NCBI GenBank assembly: GCA_902555065.1
Contig: CACDQQ010000002.1
Location: forward strand, 124,001 to 188,000
DNA from: an uncultured Pelagibacteraceae bacterium
GTDB taxonomy: Bacteria; Pseudomonadota; Alphaproteobacteria; Pelagibacterales; Pelagibacteraceae
Direction of reading: 5' to 3'
DNA length: 64,000 bases
In this document: piece by piece, positions 17,822 to 26,007 of the stretch
How the letters are laid out: every line of letters starts with the position of its first letter
Position numbering within the stretch: position 1 is the first letter of the stretch
The notes under the pieces: model-generated
Database searches by the model: none
Told to the model about the DNA's origin: nothing
The model's input: only the letters and a program-made list of their open reading frames with translations
Program-made: the position numbers and the translations under genes

Positions 17822-18756
17822 ACAAAATCATTACAATCGAATCTTGGTATCTTAAAAATATTGTTACTAGTAATTTTTTTATAGCTAGTTGGTTCTGTTG
17901 TTACGGCATATTTAAATTTATATTTTTTCAATATTTTTATAGTGTTATTATCAAAATCTCCATATGGAAAACAAAAAGAAATATTCGGACTAAGTATCTT
18001 TTTTTTTTTAAAAAAATTTATAGAAGATTTTATTTCTTTTTCTTGATCAAATTTATTTAATGATGTTAGCCAATTATGTTCATAACCGTGTAAACCGAAA
18101 GTCATTCCAAATTTCATCATTTCTTTAATATTATCTAAATTTAAATAAAAATTCTTAAATATCATATTACTTTTTTTTTCAAATATATCTTCCATTATTG
18201 TATTTACAATTTTTTCTCTAATTTTTTTTTTTATAAAATATTGTAGTAATCTTTTAATTAAAATTATATCTTTTGAGTCAAATCTGCTATTTAAATTAAT
18301 TTTTTTTAAATTTAAATCACTTAAATTTTTTCCACTAAATTTTTTGTATAAAAAATAAATTCTATTTAATAATTTTTTTTTGTTATTTATTTTTCCTAAT
18401 AGGATTTGAACTTTATTAACATATAGAAGTTCATTATTTATTAAAGTTGAACATGTTGGATAAAATATTCCTTTAATTTTATGTTTAACTAAAATGGGAA
18501 ATACATTTTTATAGTGATCTTTATAACCATCGTCAAAAGTTAATAAAAAACAGGGTTTTTTTGGAATTTTTTTTGATTGAATAATATCACAAAACTCGTC
18601 GTTTCCAACTACATTGTATTTTTTTTTAAAATTAATTATTTGATTTTCAAAAGTCTTTAAGTTTAAAGTATTAAATCTAAATTTTTTATTTTCTTTTTCA
18701 GTTTTTATATAGTGGTACATTACTATATTAAGAGTATTATTCTGTATTTTTATCAT
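17818..18756 (-). CDS. Polysaccharide deacetylase (NodB-like)
   Basis: A 312-residue protein with the carbohydrate esterase family 4 pattern: LLTFDDGYKDHYKNV near residue 73 (catalytic Asp and metal Asp), the metal-binding HGYEHNW (H-x3-H) near residue 218, and CFPYGDFDNNTI near residue 258. It would remove an N-acetyl group from a sugar. No signal peptide is visible. It lies one base after the upstream glycosyltransferase-like gene, and the two are probably one transcript. Confidence 0.85.
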   Translation of the reverse strand: MIKIQNNTLNIVMYHYIKTEKENKKFRFNTLNLKTFENQIINFKKKYNVVGNDEFCDIIQSKKIPKKPCFLLTFDDGYKDHYKNVFPILVKHKIKGIFYPTCSTLINNELLYVNKVQILLGKINNKKKLLNRIYFLYKKFSGKNLSDLNLKKINLNSRFDSKDIILIKRLLQYFIKKKIREKIVNTIMEDIFEKKSNMIFKNFYLNLDNIKEMMKFGMTFGLHGYEHNWLTSLNKFDQEKEIKSSINFFKKKKILSPNISFCFPYGDFDNNTIKILKKYKFKYAVTTEPTSYKKITSNNIFKIPRFDCNDFV

Positions 18757-18757
18757 A

Positions 18758-20026
18758 CTAATTTAGAAAAAAATTTTTTATAAATTTTTCTTGTCTGTAT
18801 TTGTTCCTTAAATTTTTATTTTCCAATATTAAAGATAAATTATTTTCAAGTTCATTAAAGCTAGTTACAAAAAGGTTTTTCTTAGAAAATATTTTATAGT
18901 GATCTAAGAATTTTGTTTTAAAGTAATTAGATTTAAGATATTTAATTGGTTCAAAAATATTAAATTTTTTTTTAATATTGAGGAAAATTGTATTTCTTCC
19001 TAGCAGAACACTTTCTATTCCAATTGTTGATAAAAAATTAATATGACATATCGTATTTTTCAAAAGAGATAATTTACTATCGTAATTATATTCATATCTC
19101 ATATATTCTTTTTTCTTTTTGTTTTCTCTTCTGAGCACTTGTTTCCCATATTCTTTAACAACTATATTGGGATATTTAAATTTAATTTTACTTTTTGTTT
19201 TACTATACAAAAAAGGGTACGGTCTTACATAAAGTTTTATATTAGATTTTTTCTTAATTAAGATTTCTCCTATACCATTTATTATTTCCATTTCTTCTTT
19301 AGCTATCGAACTCTCTTGTTCAGTACATAATGAGTATAATATATATTTTTCCCTCGATTTTTTGATTTTTTTTAATTTTTTTAAATAAGAAAATTGAAAA
19401 GAATTAAAATAAAAAATTTTGGAGTTTGGTATACAATGTCTTTTATTTAAGATTTTTCCAACTTCTAACGACCCAACAAAATAATATGTTCCCTTAAGAT
19501 TTACATCTTCAGAAAATAAATTATCCCAGCTATATAAAATAACTATAATTGGTATATTATTTTCTAATGCAAAATTAGTAATTTCATGATTTGTATAAAT
19601 TTCATTAAACCTAAAATCTGTTATTAAGTAGTCAAATTTCATTCCTTTTTTGTTCGTTTTTAACAAAGAACGTCTTAAATAATTTTTGCTTATCAACAAA
19701 CCCATTTTATTTAAAATAAATTTAAAAGAAAAAAAAATTTTCATATGTAGACTGCTTGCTACAAATTTTTCTATAAAATAGTAATTTTGTAATGGGGAAC
19801 TTTTATTTTTAGAAAATTTATCTAATAAAGTGAATAAAGTATTTTTATTTTCTTTTAATATAGAAATTTTTATTCTATTTCCTAAAATTTTTTTTGATAT
19901 TTTTTGCCTGCTATAAATAGTTAAGTCATTTTGTTTGCTTAAATTATATAAAAATTTGTTAAATTCATTGTTATTAAATTCGTTAAAAGAGCATGCTATT
20001 TTTTTATTTTTAAAATTTAAATTCAT
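18758..20026 (-). CDS. Probable GT-B-fold glycosyltransferase (unrecognised family)
   Basis: A 422-residue soluble protein rich in Lys, Asn and Phe. Segments such as FDYLITDFRFNEIYTNHE, IPIIVILYSWDNLF, ILYSLCTEQESSIAKEE and CHINFLSTIGIESVLLGRN resemble the two-Rossmann glycosyltransferases of surface-carbohydrate loci, where a conserved S-T-x-x-x-E-x-x-L segment near the C terminus binds the nucleotide. I cannot name a family. The co-operon with a polysaccharide deacetylase and its neighbours supports a glycan role. Confidence 0.5.
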   Translation of the reverse strand: MNLNFKNKKIACSFNEFNNNEFNKFLYNLSKQNDLTIYSRQKISKKILGNRIKISILKENKNTLFTLLDKFSKNKSSPLQNYYFIEKFVASSLHMKIFFSFKFILNKMGLLISKNYLRRSLLKTNKKGMKFDYLITDFRFNEIYTNHEITNFALENNIPIIVILYSWDNLFSEDVNLKGTYYFVGSLEVGKILNKRHCIPNSKIFYFNSFQFSYLKKLKKIKKSREKYILYSLCTEQESSIAKEEMEIINGIGEILIKKKSNIKLYVRPYPFLYSKTKSKIKFKYPNIVVKEYGKQVLRRENKKKKEYMRYEYNYDSKLSLLKNTICHINFLSTIGIESVLLGRNTIFLNIKKKFNIFEPIKYLKSNYFKTKFLDHYKIFSKKNLFVTSFNELENNLSLILENKNLRNKYRQEKFIKNFFLN

Positions 20027-20066
20027 AATTTTTTGATAATTTATTTAAGATATCAATAAATTACAT

Positions 20067-21116
20067 TTAATGAAATATTGTTTTCAGAAATTCATTAACT
20101 TCGCTAGCCTTTGTATTCCAAGCTGTAACTAATCTGACAGTTTTACCATTCATTTCATCTTCACTCATCATATATTCATCTGTGTTTAAATGTTGGATCA
20201 TTGTCTTAGGTAATTTTACAAACACCTCATTCGCTTCTGTTGGATATTCAAGCTTAACTTGATTATTAGATACCAATCCATCACTTAACTTTTTGGCCAT
20301 TAGATTTGCGTTTCTTGCGTTTTTTAACCAAACATCATTTGAGATATATCCATCTAATTGTGCAGAAACAAAACGCATTTTAGACAGTAGATGTCCGGAT
20401 CTTTTTAACAAAAAAGGTAAATTACCAACTAATTCCTTTTTAAATATAATTATTGCTTCGGCTGCTATACATCCATTCTTAGTTGCTCCAAAAGATAATA
20501 TGTCAATTCCTGATTTCCATGTCATTTCTGCGGGAGTAACATTTAGTGAAACAAGCGCATTAGCGAACCTGGCACCATCCATATGTACTTTTAATTTTTT
20601 TTTATGTGCAATTTCAGAAATATTTCTAATTTGATCTAAAGTATAAACTTCACCAGTTTCTGTTGCTTGAGTTATGCTAACAATAGATGGTTGGGTGTGA
20701 TGCACAATTCCAAACCCTCCAATATTATCATTTAGCTCATCTACTGTTATTTTGCCGTCTTTACCGTTCAATGGAACAAGTTTTGCTCCACCTGTATAAA
20801 ATTCAGGGGCTCCACACTCATCAACATTGATATGAGAAAATTTATGGCAATAAATATTTCCAAATGATGGAGATATAGCAGAAAGTGCTAAAGCATTTGA
20901 TGCGGTTCCAGATGCTGTGGGGTAAACAATTACATCCCTTTCAAAAATTTTAGAAAATTTTTCCTGTAACACACCTGAAATTTCATCGTTGCCATACGGT
21001 GGAGCAATACCATCATTTGCTTTGATAATTGCTTCCAAAACCTCTGGACAAGCTCCTGTCACATTGTCTGAAGCAAATTTTACTCTTTTGCGTTTTGTAT
21101 TAATTTTTGCATTCAT
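20067..21116 (-). CDS. ltaE: Low-specificity L-threonine aldolase
   Basis: A 349-residue PLP fold-type I enzyme that splits threonine (or related beta-hydroxy amino acids) to glycine and an aldehyde. Signs are KFASDNVTGACPEVLEAI (N-terminal), VYPTASGTASNALAL near residue 66, KLKVHMDGARFANALVSL near 175 and SFGATKNGCIAAEAII near 211, where the Lys is the PLP lysine. It ends 40 bases before the glycan island and starts one base after the amidinotransferase stop, so glycine supply and use are linked in one operon. Confidence 0.9.
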   Translation of the reverse strand: MNAKINTKRKRVKFASDNVTGACPEVLEAIIKANDGIAPPYGNDEISGVLQEKFSKIFERDVIVYPTASGTASNALALSAISPSFGNIYCHKFSHINVDECGAPEFYTGGAKLVPLNGKDGKITVDELNDNIGGFGIVHHTQPSIVSITQATETGEVYTLDQIRNISEIAHKKKLKVHMDGARFANALVSLNVTPAEMTWKSGIDILSFGATKNGCIAAEAIIIFKKELVGNLPFLLKRSGHLLSKMRFVSAQLDGYISNDVWLKNARNANLMAKKLSDGLVSNNQVKLEYPTEANEVFVKLPKTMIQHLNTDEYMMSEDEMNGKTVRLVTAWNTKASEVNEFLKTIFH

Positions 21117-21117
21117 T

Positions 21118-22233
21118 TTATTGTTTTGGAAAATAATCTTTTAAAGTACCTTCTCTATAAACATCGGCTGTACAACAATGAAGGCCGCCACCAAAAGCGT
21201 ATGCATCTCTCAACTCTACAGGGATAACTTCCATACCTAATTTATCTAATTGTTCAGCTTGATATTTTTCACTTTTTTCAACGCATACAGTTTTGGGGTC
21301 GAGGACTAAAACATTCATTGATAGCCATACTGAAGAGTAACAAAGTGGTGGCGGGGTATTATGGGCAGGTTGTGCTGCATCAATAATTTCCCATCCATTA
21401 TCTTCAAATAATTTTCTTTGTTCTTTTGGAAGTCTTCGCTGTGGGTTATTAATAATTAACCCTTCTTTAATTGGGGTAAAGGTTGCATCAATATGAATTG
21501 GATAAGGATCGCCTGGGAAATTTACAGCATGAACTCTATGATCCTTAAAATGTCTTTTTATCCAATCAATTCCTTTTAAGTTAGTTGTAAATCCATGTTG
21601 TACAACTAAATCCTTTCCAAATCTTAGAATATCTGCGGCATCAAATAATGGCTCTTCCTCTGTTGTGACAAAGTATTTATTTTCTGTCCATTCAAGTCTT
21701 TTAGTTACACCAATTTTATCTGATAAATAGTCTTTTCTATAATCTGCATCTGTTAATCTAGGCTTTGGCGCTGACTCATGTCTCATATTTGGATCTTTAT
21801 TATAATACTCTTTTAATAATGGTCTGTAACATAGGTACTCAAACCATCTGCACCTGTAGCTCATTGTAGCTTCTAATATTTCATTTCCCACAGTTAATAA
21901 AACATCTCTAGGTGGCATGCATCCAAACATAGTTTCGGCTTTCCAGTCAGGAGTTGATGTTGGTTGATTAAAATCTAAAGGTGTTGGTCTATCAACTTTT
22001 ATGCCCCTTTTTTCAAGCAAATTTGAAAAGTTATTTAATAGTTCATTAGCTTTATCGACAGTGTCCTTAGTTCTTGGACCATAAGTTCCTCGCATATCAG
22101 AGTCTTCTGGAACTTTAGCATCTAAAGCAGGTTCGGGTGCTGGAATACAAGTACCATCTGCTCTACCAACAATTACATGTTTTAATGGATCCCATTCATT
22201 CCAACTATTAACAATCTTATTATTTTGAACCAT
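21118..22233 (-). CDS. Glycine amidinotransferase (AGAT-like)
   Basis: The 371-residue protein closely resembles L-arginine:glycine amidinotransferase, which moves the amidino group of arginine onto glycine to give guanidinoacetate and ornithine. The catalytic triad is visible: Asp in EPLFDAADI (about residue 198), His248 in PIHIDATF and Cys353 in FGGGLHCCTADVYREG. MFGCMPPRDVLL and SYRCRWFEY are also family-typical. Acceptors other than glycine are used by some relatives. It lies 6 bp downstream of a permease gene and directly upstream of threonine aldolase. Confidence 0.9.
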   Translation of the reverse strand: MVQNNKIVNSWNEWDPLKHVIVGRADGTCIPAPEPALDAKVPEDSDMRGTYGPRTKDTVDKANELLNNFSNLLEKRGIKVDRPTPLDFNQPTSTPDWKAETMFGCMPPRDVLLTVGNEILEATMSYRCRWFEYLCYRPLLKEYYNKDPNMRHESAPKPRLTDADYRKDYLSDKIGVTKRLEWTENKYFVTTEEEPLFDAADILRFGKDLVVQHGFTTNLKGIDWIKRHFKDHRVHAVNFPGDPYPIHIDATFTPIKEGLIINNPQRRLPKEQRKLFEDNGWEIIDAAQPAHNTPPPLCYSSVWLSMNVLVLDPKTVCVEKSEKYQAEQLDKLGMEVIPVELRDAYAFGGGLHCCTADVYREGTLKDYFPKQ

Positions 22234-22239
22234 GTAAAA

Positions 22240-23145
22240 TTAATTTAATCCAATAAATCTTCTATTAGATTGCATTATCATACTATAATAAAATATTGCT
22301 AAAAAAATAAAGAAACCTCCAATAATTGTGTTAGTTGAGGGAATTTCATTTATTCCAAGCCATGGAAGCCAGACCCAAAATATACCTCCTATAACTTCAG
22401 TCAAAGATAGCAAAGTCAAATCAGCTGCCGGAATGTGTTTAGATCCAATTGAATAAAGAATTAAACCCATGCAAACAAGAGTCCCATGAGTTGCAAATAA
22501 TGCTTCATTTTTATTTGAGGATAAGAAATTTGCATCATTATTTAAAAGCATGACTGTTGAAAATAAAAAACAAAATAAGCCAGCAATAGCAACAGTTGTA
22601 AACGTAGGTGTTTGTTTTCTCCATCTCAGACTGACTGAGAATATTGAAAAACCTAATGCTGATACTAGTCCAAATATTAAACCCATTAAAGAATTTTCTC
22701 CAGTATTATCGTAAGCCATTACTATAATACCAAATGCTGCAACTAAAATTGATATCCAAACTGTAATTGAAATTTTTTCTTTCAAAAAAAGAAATCCAAG
22801 TAATGCAGTTATAAAAGGCATTGCAGCCAAACATAATAGAGTTACTGCAGCTGTAGTATTAGTAATCGACCAGATGAATGTTATCATTGCTGTTCCTAAA
22901 CCAACACCACCTATAATTCCAGATATTCCAATTTTTAAATAATTTTTATAAAAAGAAAATCCCTCTTCCAAGAATAAGTAGACATTTAGCAATAAGAAAA
23001 TAACAATACCTCTAGCAAACAAGTATTGCCAAGGAACTGTTTCGGGTTGATCTATATGTCTTACAACATATGGGCCAAATGACCAAAGTATGCCAGCAAA
23101 TAAAACAATTGGAATAGCAACTTTAGGATTTTTTAAATCAGGCAT
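22240..23145 (-). CDS. EamA/DMT-family permease
   Basis: A 301-residue inner-membrane protein with ten hydrophobic segments in two EamA repeats. Typical stretches are ALLGFLFLKEKISITVWISIL at the end of the first half and LTLLSLTEVIGGIFWVWLPWLG in the second. It is the first gene of an operon with the amidinotransferase and threonine aldolase. A role in moving arginine, guanidino compounds or threonine is inferred from this context only. Confidence 0.85.
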   Translation of the reverse strand: MPDLKNPKVAIPIVLFAGILWSFGPYVVRHIDQPETVPWQYLFARGIVIFLLLNVYLFLEEGFSFYKNYLKIGISGIIGGVGLGTAMITFIWSITNTTAAVTLLCLAAMPFITALLGFLFLKEKISITVWISILVAAFGIIVMAYDNTGENSLMGLIFGLVSALGFSIFSVSLRWRKQTPTFTTVAIAGLFCFLFSTVMLLNNDANFLSSNKNEALFATHGTLVCMGLILYSIGSKHIPAADLTLLSLTEVIGGIFWVWLPWLGINEIPSTNTIIGGFFIFLAIFYYSMIMQSNRRFIGLN

Positions 23146-23192
23146 AAAATAATTTATTTTTTATAAATTTTTAGTGATATTATTAAATAAAT

Positions 23193-23594
23193 ATGGATTT
23201 AGATATAATAAAAATTGCATCCGACACGACTAATAATAAAATATTGAAAGATTACACTCATAGATCGAAATATAAAAATAAAACTTGTGGTGATATAATT
23301 GAAATGAGAGTTAATATTAAGAAAAACATAATACAAGATATTGGGTATCAGACAAAGTCCTGTGTTTACTGTCAAGCTTCTGCAAGCTTAATATCTCATA
23401 AACTTATCAAAAAAAGTAAAAATAAAGTTAATTATTTATTAAAAAATCTTATCGATTATTTTGAAAATGAAATTAAACCTTTGCCAAAAAATCTAAATAA
23501 ATTTAATAAATTGTTTAATAAAAAAAATATATCTAGAAAAAACTGTGTATTAATGCCATTAATTGCACTTAAAAAACTCCATATTGATGAATAA
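23193..23594 (+). CDS. SufU/IscU-like Fe-S scaffold protein
   Basis: A 133-residue protein of the NifU N-terminal fold. The three conserved cysteines and aspartate are in place: Cys32 and Asp34 in KTCGDIIEM, Cys57 in TKSCVYCQASASL, and Cys118 in SRKNCVLMP. The spacing fits SufU-type scaffolds or zinc-bound SufU, which assist the SufS cysteine desulfurase. No other suf or isc gene is adjacent. Its stop overlaps the HPP gene start (ATGAATAA), so the two are translationally coupled. Confidence 0.82.
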   Translation: MDLDIIKIASDTTNNKILKDYTHRSKYKNKTCGDIIEMRVNIKKNIIQDIGYQTKSCVYCQASASLISHKLIKKSKNKVNYLLKNLIDYFENEIKPLPKNLNKFNKLFNKKNISRKNCVLMPLIALKKLHIDE

Positions 23595-24051
23595 TTTAGA
23601 TATTAAAAAACCTGTTATCGCTGCAATATTTTCTACTTTGACAATTGGGGTTTTGTCATTGCTTACTTATAAAACACCTTATGGATTATTTTTGATTGCT
23701 TCCTTTGGTTCTACAATGGTTTTGCTTTATGGGTATCCAGAAAGTCCTTTTGCAAAACCTAAAAATATATTTTTTGGTCATTTTTTAACTTCACTTGTTG
23801 GTGTGATATTTGTGAATTTCGTTCCACTTCCGATATATATTATTATACCTGTTGCTGTTGGTATAGGTGTCGGATTAATGATTATTCTTAATGTAACCCA
23901 CCCTCCTGCAGGAGGAAATCCTATAATTGTGATCATGGGGTCAGTTTCATTTGAATATTTAATTTCCCCAGTTATAAGCGGATCAATTATTGTAATAGTT
24001 TTTGGCATAATCTTGAACAAATTTATTGCTAAAAGGAATTACCCAAAATAA
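23587..24051 (+). CDS. HPP family membrane protein
   Basis: A 154-residue protein with four hydrophobic segments. The family motif is NVTHPPAGGNPIIVIMGS near residue 98, preceded by ASFGSTMVLLYGYPESPFAKPKN, which matches the HPP consensus. Plant members have been linked to nitrite transport in chloroplasts; bacterial ones are uncharacterised. The ATG at 23587 lies inside the previous stop region; an in-frame ATG at 23563 lies within the scaffold gene and is less likely. Confidence 0.87.
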   Translation: MNNLDIKKPVIAAIFSTLTIGVLSLLTYKTPYGLFLIASFGSTMVLLYGYPESPFAKPKNIFFGHFLTSLVGVIFVNFVPLPIYIIIPVAVGIGVGLMIILNVTHPPAGGNPIIVIMGSVSFEYLISPVISGSIIVIVFGIILNKFIAKRNYPK

Positions 24052-24064
24052 ACACAATTTGTTT

Positions 24065-24132
24065 GCTAGTCCTATTTAACTTGTGCTAGTCTTTTCAAAT
24101 AATAATTAATAATTCAGCTTAAAGAAGCTAGT
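24065..24132 (+). promoter_or_regulatory. Three GCTAGT repeats upstream of fdh
   Basis: GCTAGTC occurs at 24065-24071 and 24085-24091, 20 bases apart, and GCTAGT again at 24127-24132, a further 42 bases on. The spacing is about two and four helical turns, as expected for repeated binding of one regulator. AGCTT-AAAG-AAGCT (24116-24129) forms a small hairpin across the last copy. Confidence 0.4.
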
Positions 24133-24145
24133 AATAGGAGTAAAA

Positions 24146-25345
24146 ATGAAAGTACTTTGTGTATTGTATGATGATCCAAAAGGAGGAATGCCTAAATCTT
24201 ATCCTCTGTCGGATTTACCAAAATTAGAGAAATATCCAGATGGAATGACATTACCATCGCCTAAAGGAAGAGATTTTACACCAGGCCAATTACTTGGTTG
24301 TGTTTCAGGTGAACTTGGTTTGAGAAAGTTTTTAGAGAGTAATGGACACGAGTTGGTTGTTACTAACAGTAAAGATGGAGATGGATGCGAAGCGGATAAA
24401 CATATTGTTGATGCTGACATTGTTATCTCTCAACCATTTTTCCCTTATTATTTAACTAAAGAAAGAATCGCTAAAGCTAAAAACCTTAAGATGGCAATAA
24501 CAGCAGGAATAGGTTCTGATCACGTTGATTTACAAGCAGCAATGGATAATAAAATTGATGTTGTTGAAGTAACTTTCTGTAATTCTAGATCAGTTGCTGA
24601 ACACATAGTAATGATGATTGTTTCAATGGTTAGAGATTATCACAATCAACATAGAATAGTTAATGAAGGTGGATGGAATATTGCAGATGCTGTTCAAAGA
24701 AGTTATGACGTTGAAGGAATGCATATAGGAACTGTTGCTGCTGGAAGGATCGGATTAGATGCACTTAGAAAAATGAAACCATTTGATGTTCATTTGCACT
24801 ATTTTGACAGACATAAATTACCTGACAGTGTTGAAAAAGAACTAAACTTAACTTTTCATGAATCAGTGGAATCTATGGTAAAAGTATGCGACGTTGTTAC
24901 AATTAATTGTCCACTTCATCCTGAAACTGAAAATTTGTTTGATGATGAAATGATAAGTAAAATGAAAAAAGGAGCATACATAGTTAACACTGCAAGAGGT
25001 AAAATTTGTAATCGAGATGCAATAGCTAAAGCCCTAAAAAGTGGACAGCTAAGTGGTTACGCAGGTGATGTATGGTTTCCACAGCCTGCTCCAAACGACC
25101 ATGTATGGAGAACAATGCCAAATCATGGAATGACACCTCACACTTCTGGTACATCTTTATCTGCTCAAGCAAGATATGCAGATGGTGTTAGAGAAATATT
25201 GGAATGTTTCTTTGAAGGAAAAGAAATTAGAAATCAATATTTGATCGTAAAAGATGGCCAATTAGCAGGAATGGGTGCGCATTCTTACAGTAAAGGGTCT
25301 GCGACTAGTGGATCAGAAGAAGCTGCTAAATATCAAAAAAAATAA
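24146..25345 (+). CDS. fdh: NAD-dependent formate dehydrogenase
   Basis: A 399-residue D-2-hydroxyacid-dehydrogenase-fold enzyme that oxidises formate to CO2 with NAD. It is strikingly like the methylotroph Pseudomonas enzyme: FCNSRSVAEH (catalytic Asn), VAAGRIGLDAL (dinucleotide-binding), HYFDRHKLPDSVEKELNL (the Asp selects NAD over NADP), VNTARGKICNRDA (catalytic Arg), PHTSGTSLSAQARYADG (catalytic His) and the C-terminal GMGAHSYSKGSATSGSEEAAK. It has a GGAG ribosome-binding site and a strong terminator, so it is a single-gene unit. It would feed NADH from one-carbon breakdown. Confidence 0.96.
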   Translation: MKVLCVLYDDPKGGMPKSYPLSDLPKLEKYPDGMTLPSPKGRDFTPGQLLGCVSGELGLRKFLESNGHELVVTNSKDGDGCEADKHIVDADIVISQPFFPYYLTKERIAKAKNLKMAITAGIGSDHVDLQAAMDNKIDVVEVTFCNSRSVAEHIVMMIVSMVRDYHNQHRIVNEGGWNIADAVQRSYDVEGMHIGTVAAGRIGLDALRKMKPFDVHLHYFDRHKLPDSVEKELNLTFHESVESMVKVCDVVTINCPLHPETENLFDDEMISKMKKGAYIVNTARGKICNRDAIAKALKSGQLSGYAGDVWFPQPAPNDHVWRTMPNHGMTPHTSGTSLSAQARYADGVREILECFFEGKEIRNQYLIVKDGQLAGMGAHSYSKGSATSGSEEAAKYQKK

Positions 25346-25355
25346 AATAGATTTA

Positions 25356-25392
25356 TTAAAGGTATGCTACTTAAATAAGTAGCTACCTTTAA
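25356..25392 (+). terminator. Strong hairpin after fdh
   Basis: TTAAAGGTA and GCTACTT on the left pair with AAGTAGC and TACCTTTAA on the right around an AAAT loop, with a single unpaired T. The stem is about 16 bp, one of the longest in the window, and starts 11 bases after the fdh stop. Confidence 0.75.
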
Positions 25393-25431
25393 TACCATAG
25401 ATTTAAACCCTCATTATTATATATTTTAGAT

Positions 25432-26004
25432 ATGAGGTTATTTTACTACTTTTTGCTATTATTTCTTGTCTCGACATCATTATCTCATTCAAAAGATAAA
25501 GCGTATTTTGCAGGAGGTTGCTTCTGGTGCATGGAAGAATCTTTTGAAATGTTGGAAGGTGTAAAAGAAGTTATATCAGGTTATTCAGGAGGGATCTCTG
25601 CAAATCCAACATATAGAGAAGTCACTTATGGAGATACTGGTCATTTTGAGGTTGTTGAAATAATTTATGACAAAGAGAAAATATCCTATAAAGAACTCTT
25701 AAAAAACTTCTGGCTTAATATTGATCCATTTGATGCTTATGGCCAGTTTTGCGATAAAGGATACAGCTACAGATCTGTAGCATTTTATGAAAACGATTAT
25801 CAGAAAGATTTAATTGAGAAAGATATAAAAAGATTAGAAAAGAAATTTAAAAAGAAGGTAGTCACATACGTTAAAGAATTTGAGATTTTTTACAAAGCAG
25901 AGGATAAACATCAAGATTACTATCAGGTATATTTAGAAAATTATTTAAAATATAAGAAAGCATGCAAAAGAGAGAGAATACTTGATATTATTTGGGGATC
26001 ATAA
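25432..26004 (+). CDS. msrA: Peptide methionine (S)-S-oxide reductase, exported
   Basis: MsrA reduces methionine-S-sulfoxide. A hydrophobic signal segment spans residues 1-20. The catalytic motif GGCFWCMEE has Cys30 and Cys33, followed by GVKEVISGYSGG, YREVTYGDTGHFEVVEI and HQDYYQVYLENY, all standard. Length (190) equals signal plus domain. Together with the exported MsrB at 6.6 kb the cell seems to repair both sulfoxide forms outside the cytosol. Start ATG at 25432 has no clear Shine-Dalgarno. Confidence 0.93.
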   Translation: MRLFYYFLLLFLVSTSLSHSKDKAYFAGGCFWCMEESFEMLEGVKEVISGYSGGISANPTYREVTYGDTGHFEVVEIIYDKEKISYKELLKNFWLNIDPFDAYGQFCDKGYSYRSVAFYENDYQKDLIEKDIKRLEKKFKKKVVTYVKEFEIFYKAEDKHQDYYQVYLENYLKYKKACKRERILDIIWGS

Positions 26005-26007
26005 TTA

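Noticed and set aside
18001..18240. Long T/A runs as possible phase-variation sites in the deacetylase
   Set aside because: Runs reach only 10-11 bases and this gene is uniformly AT-rich, so there is less reason to single them out.
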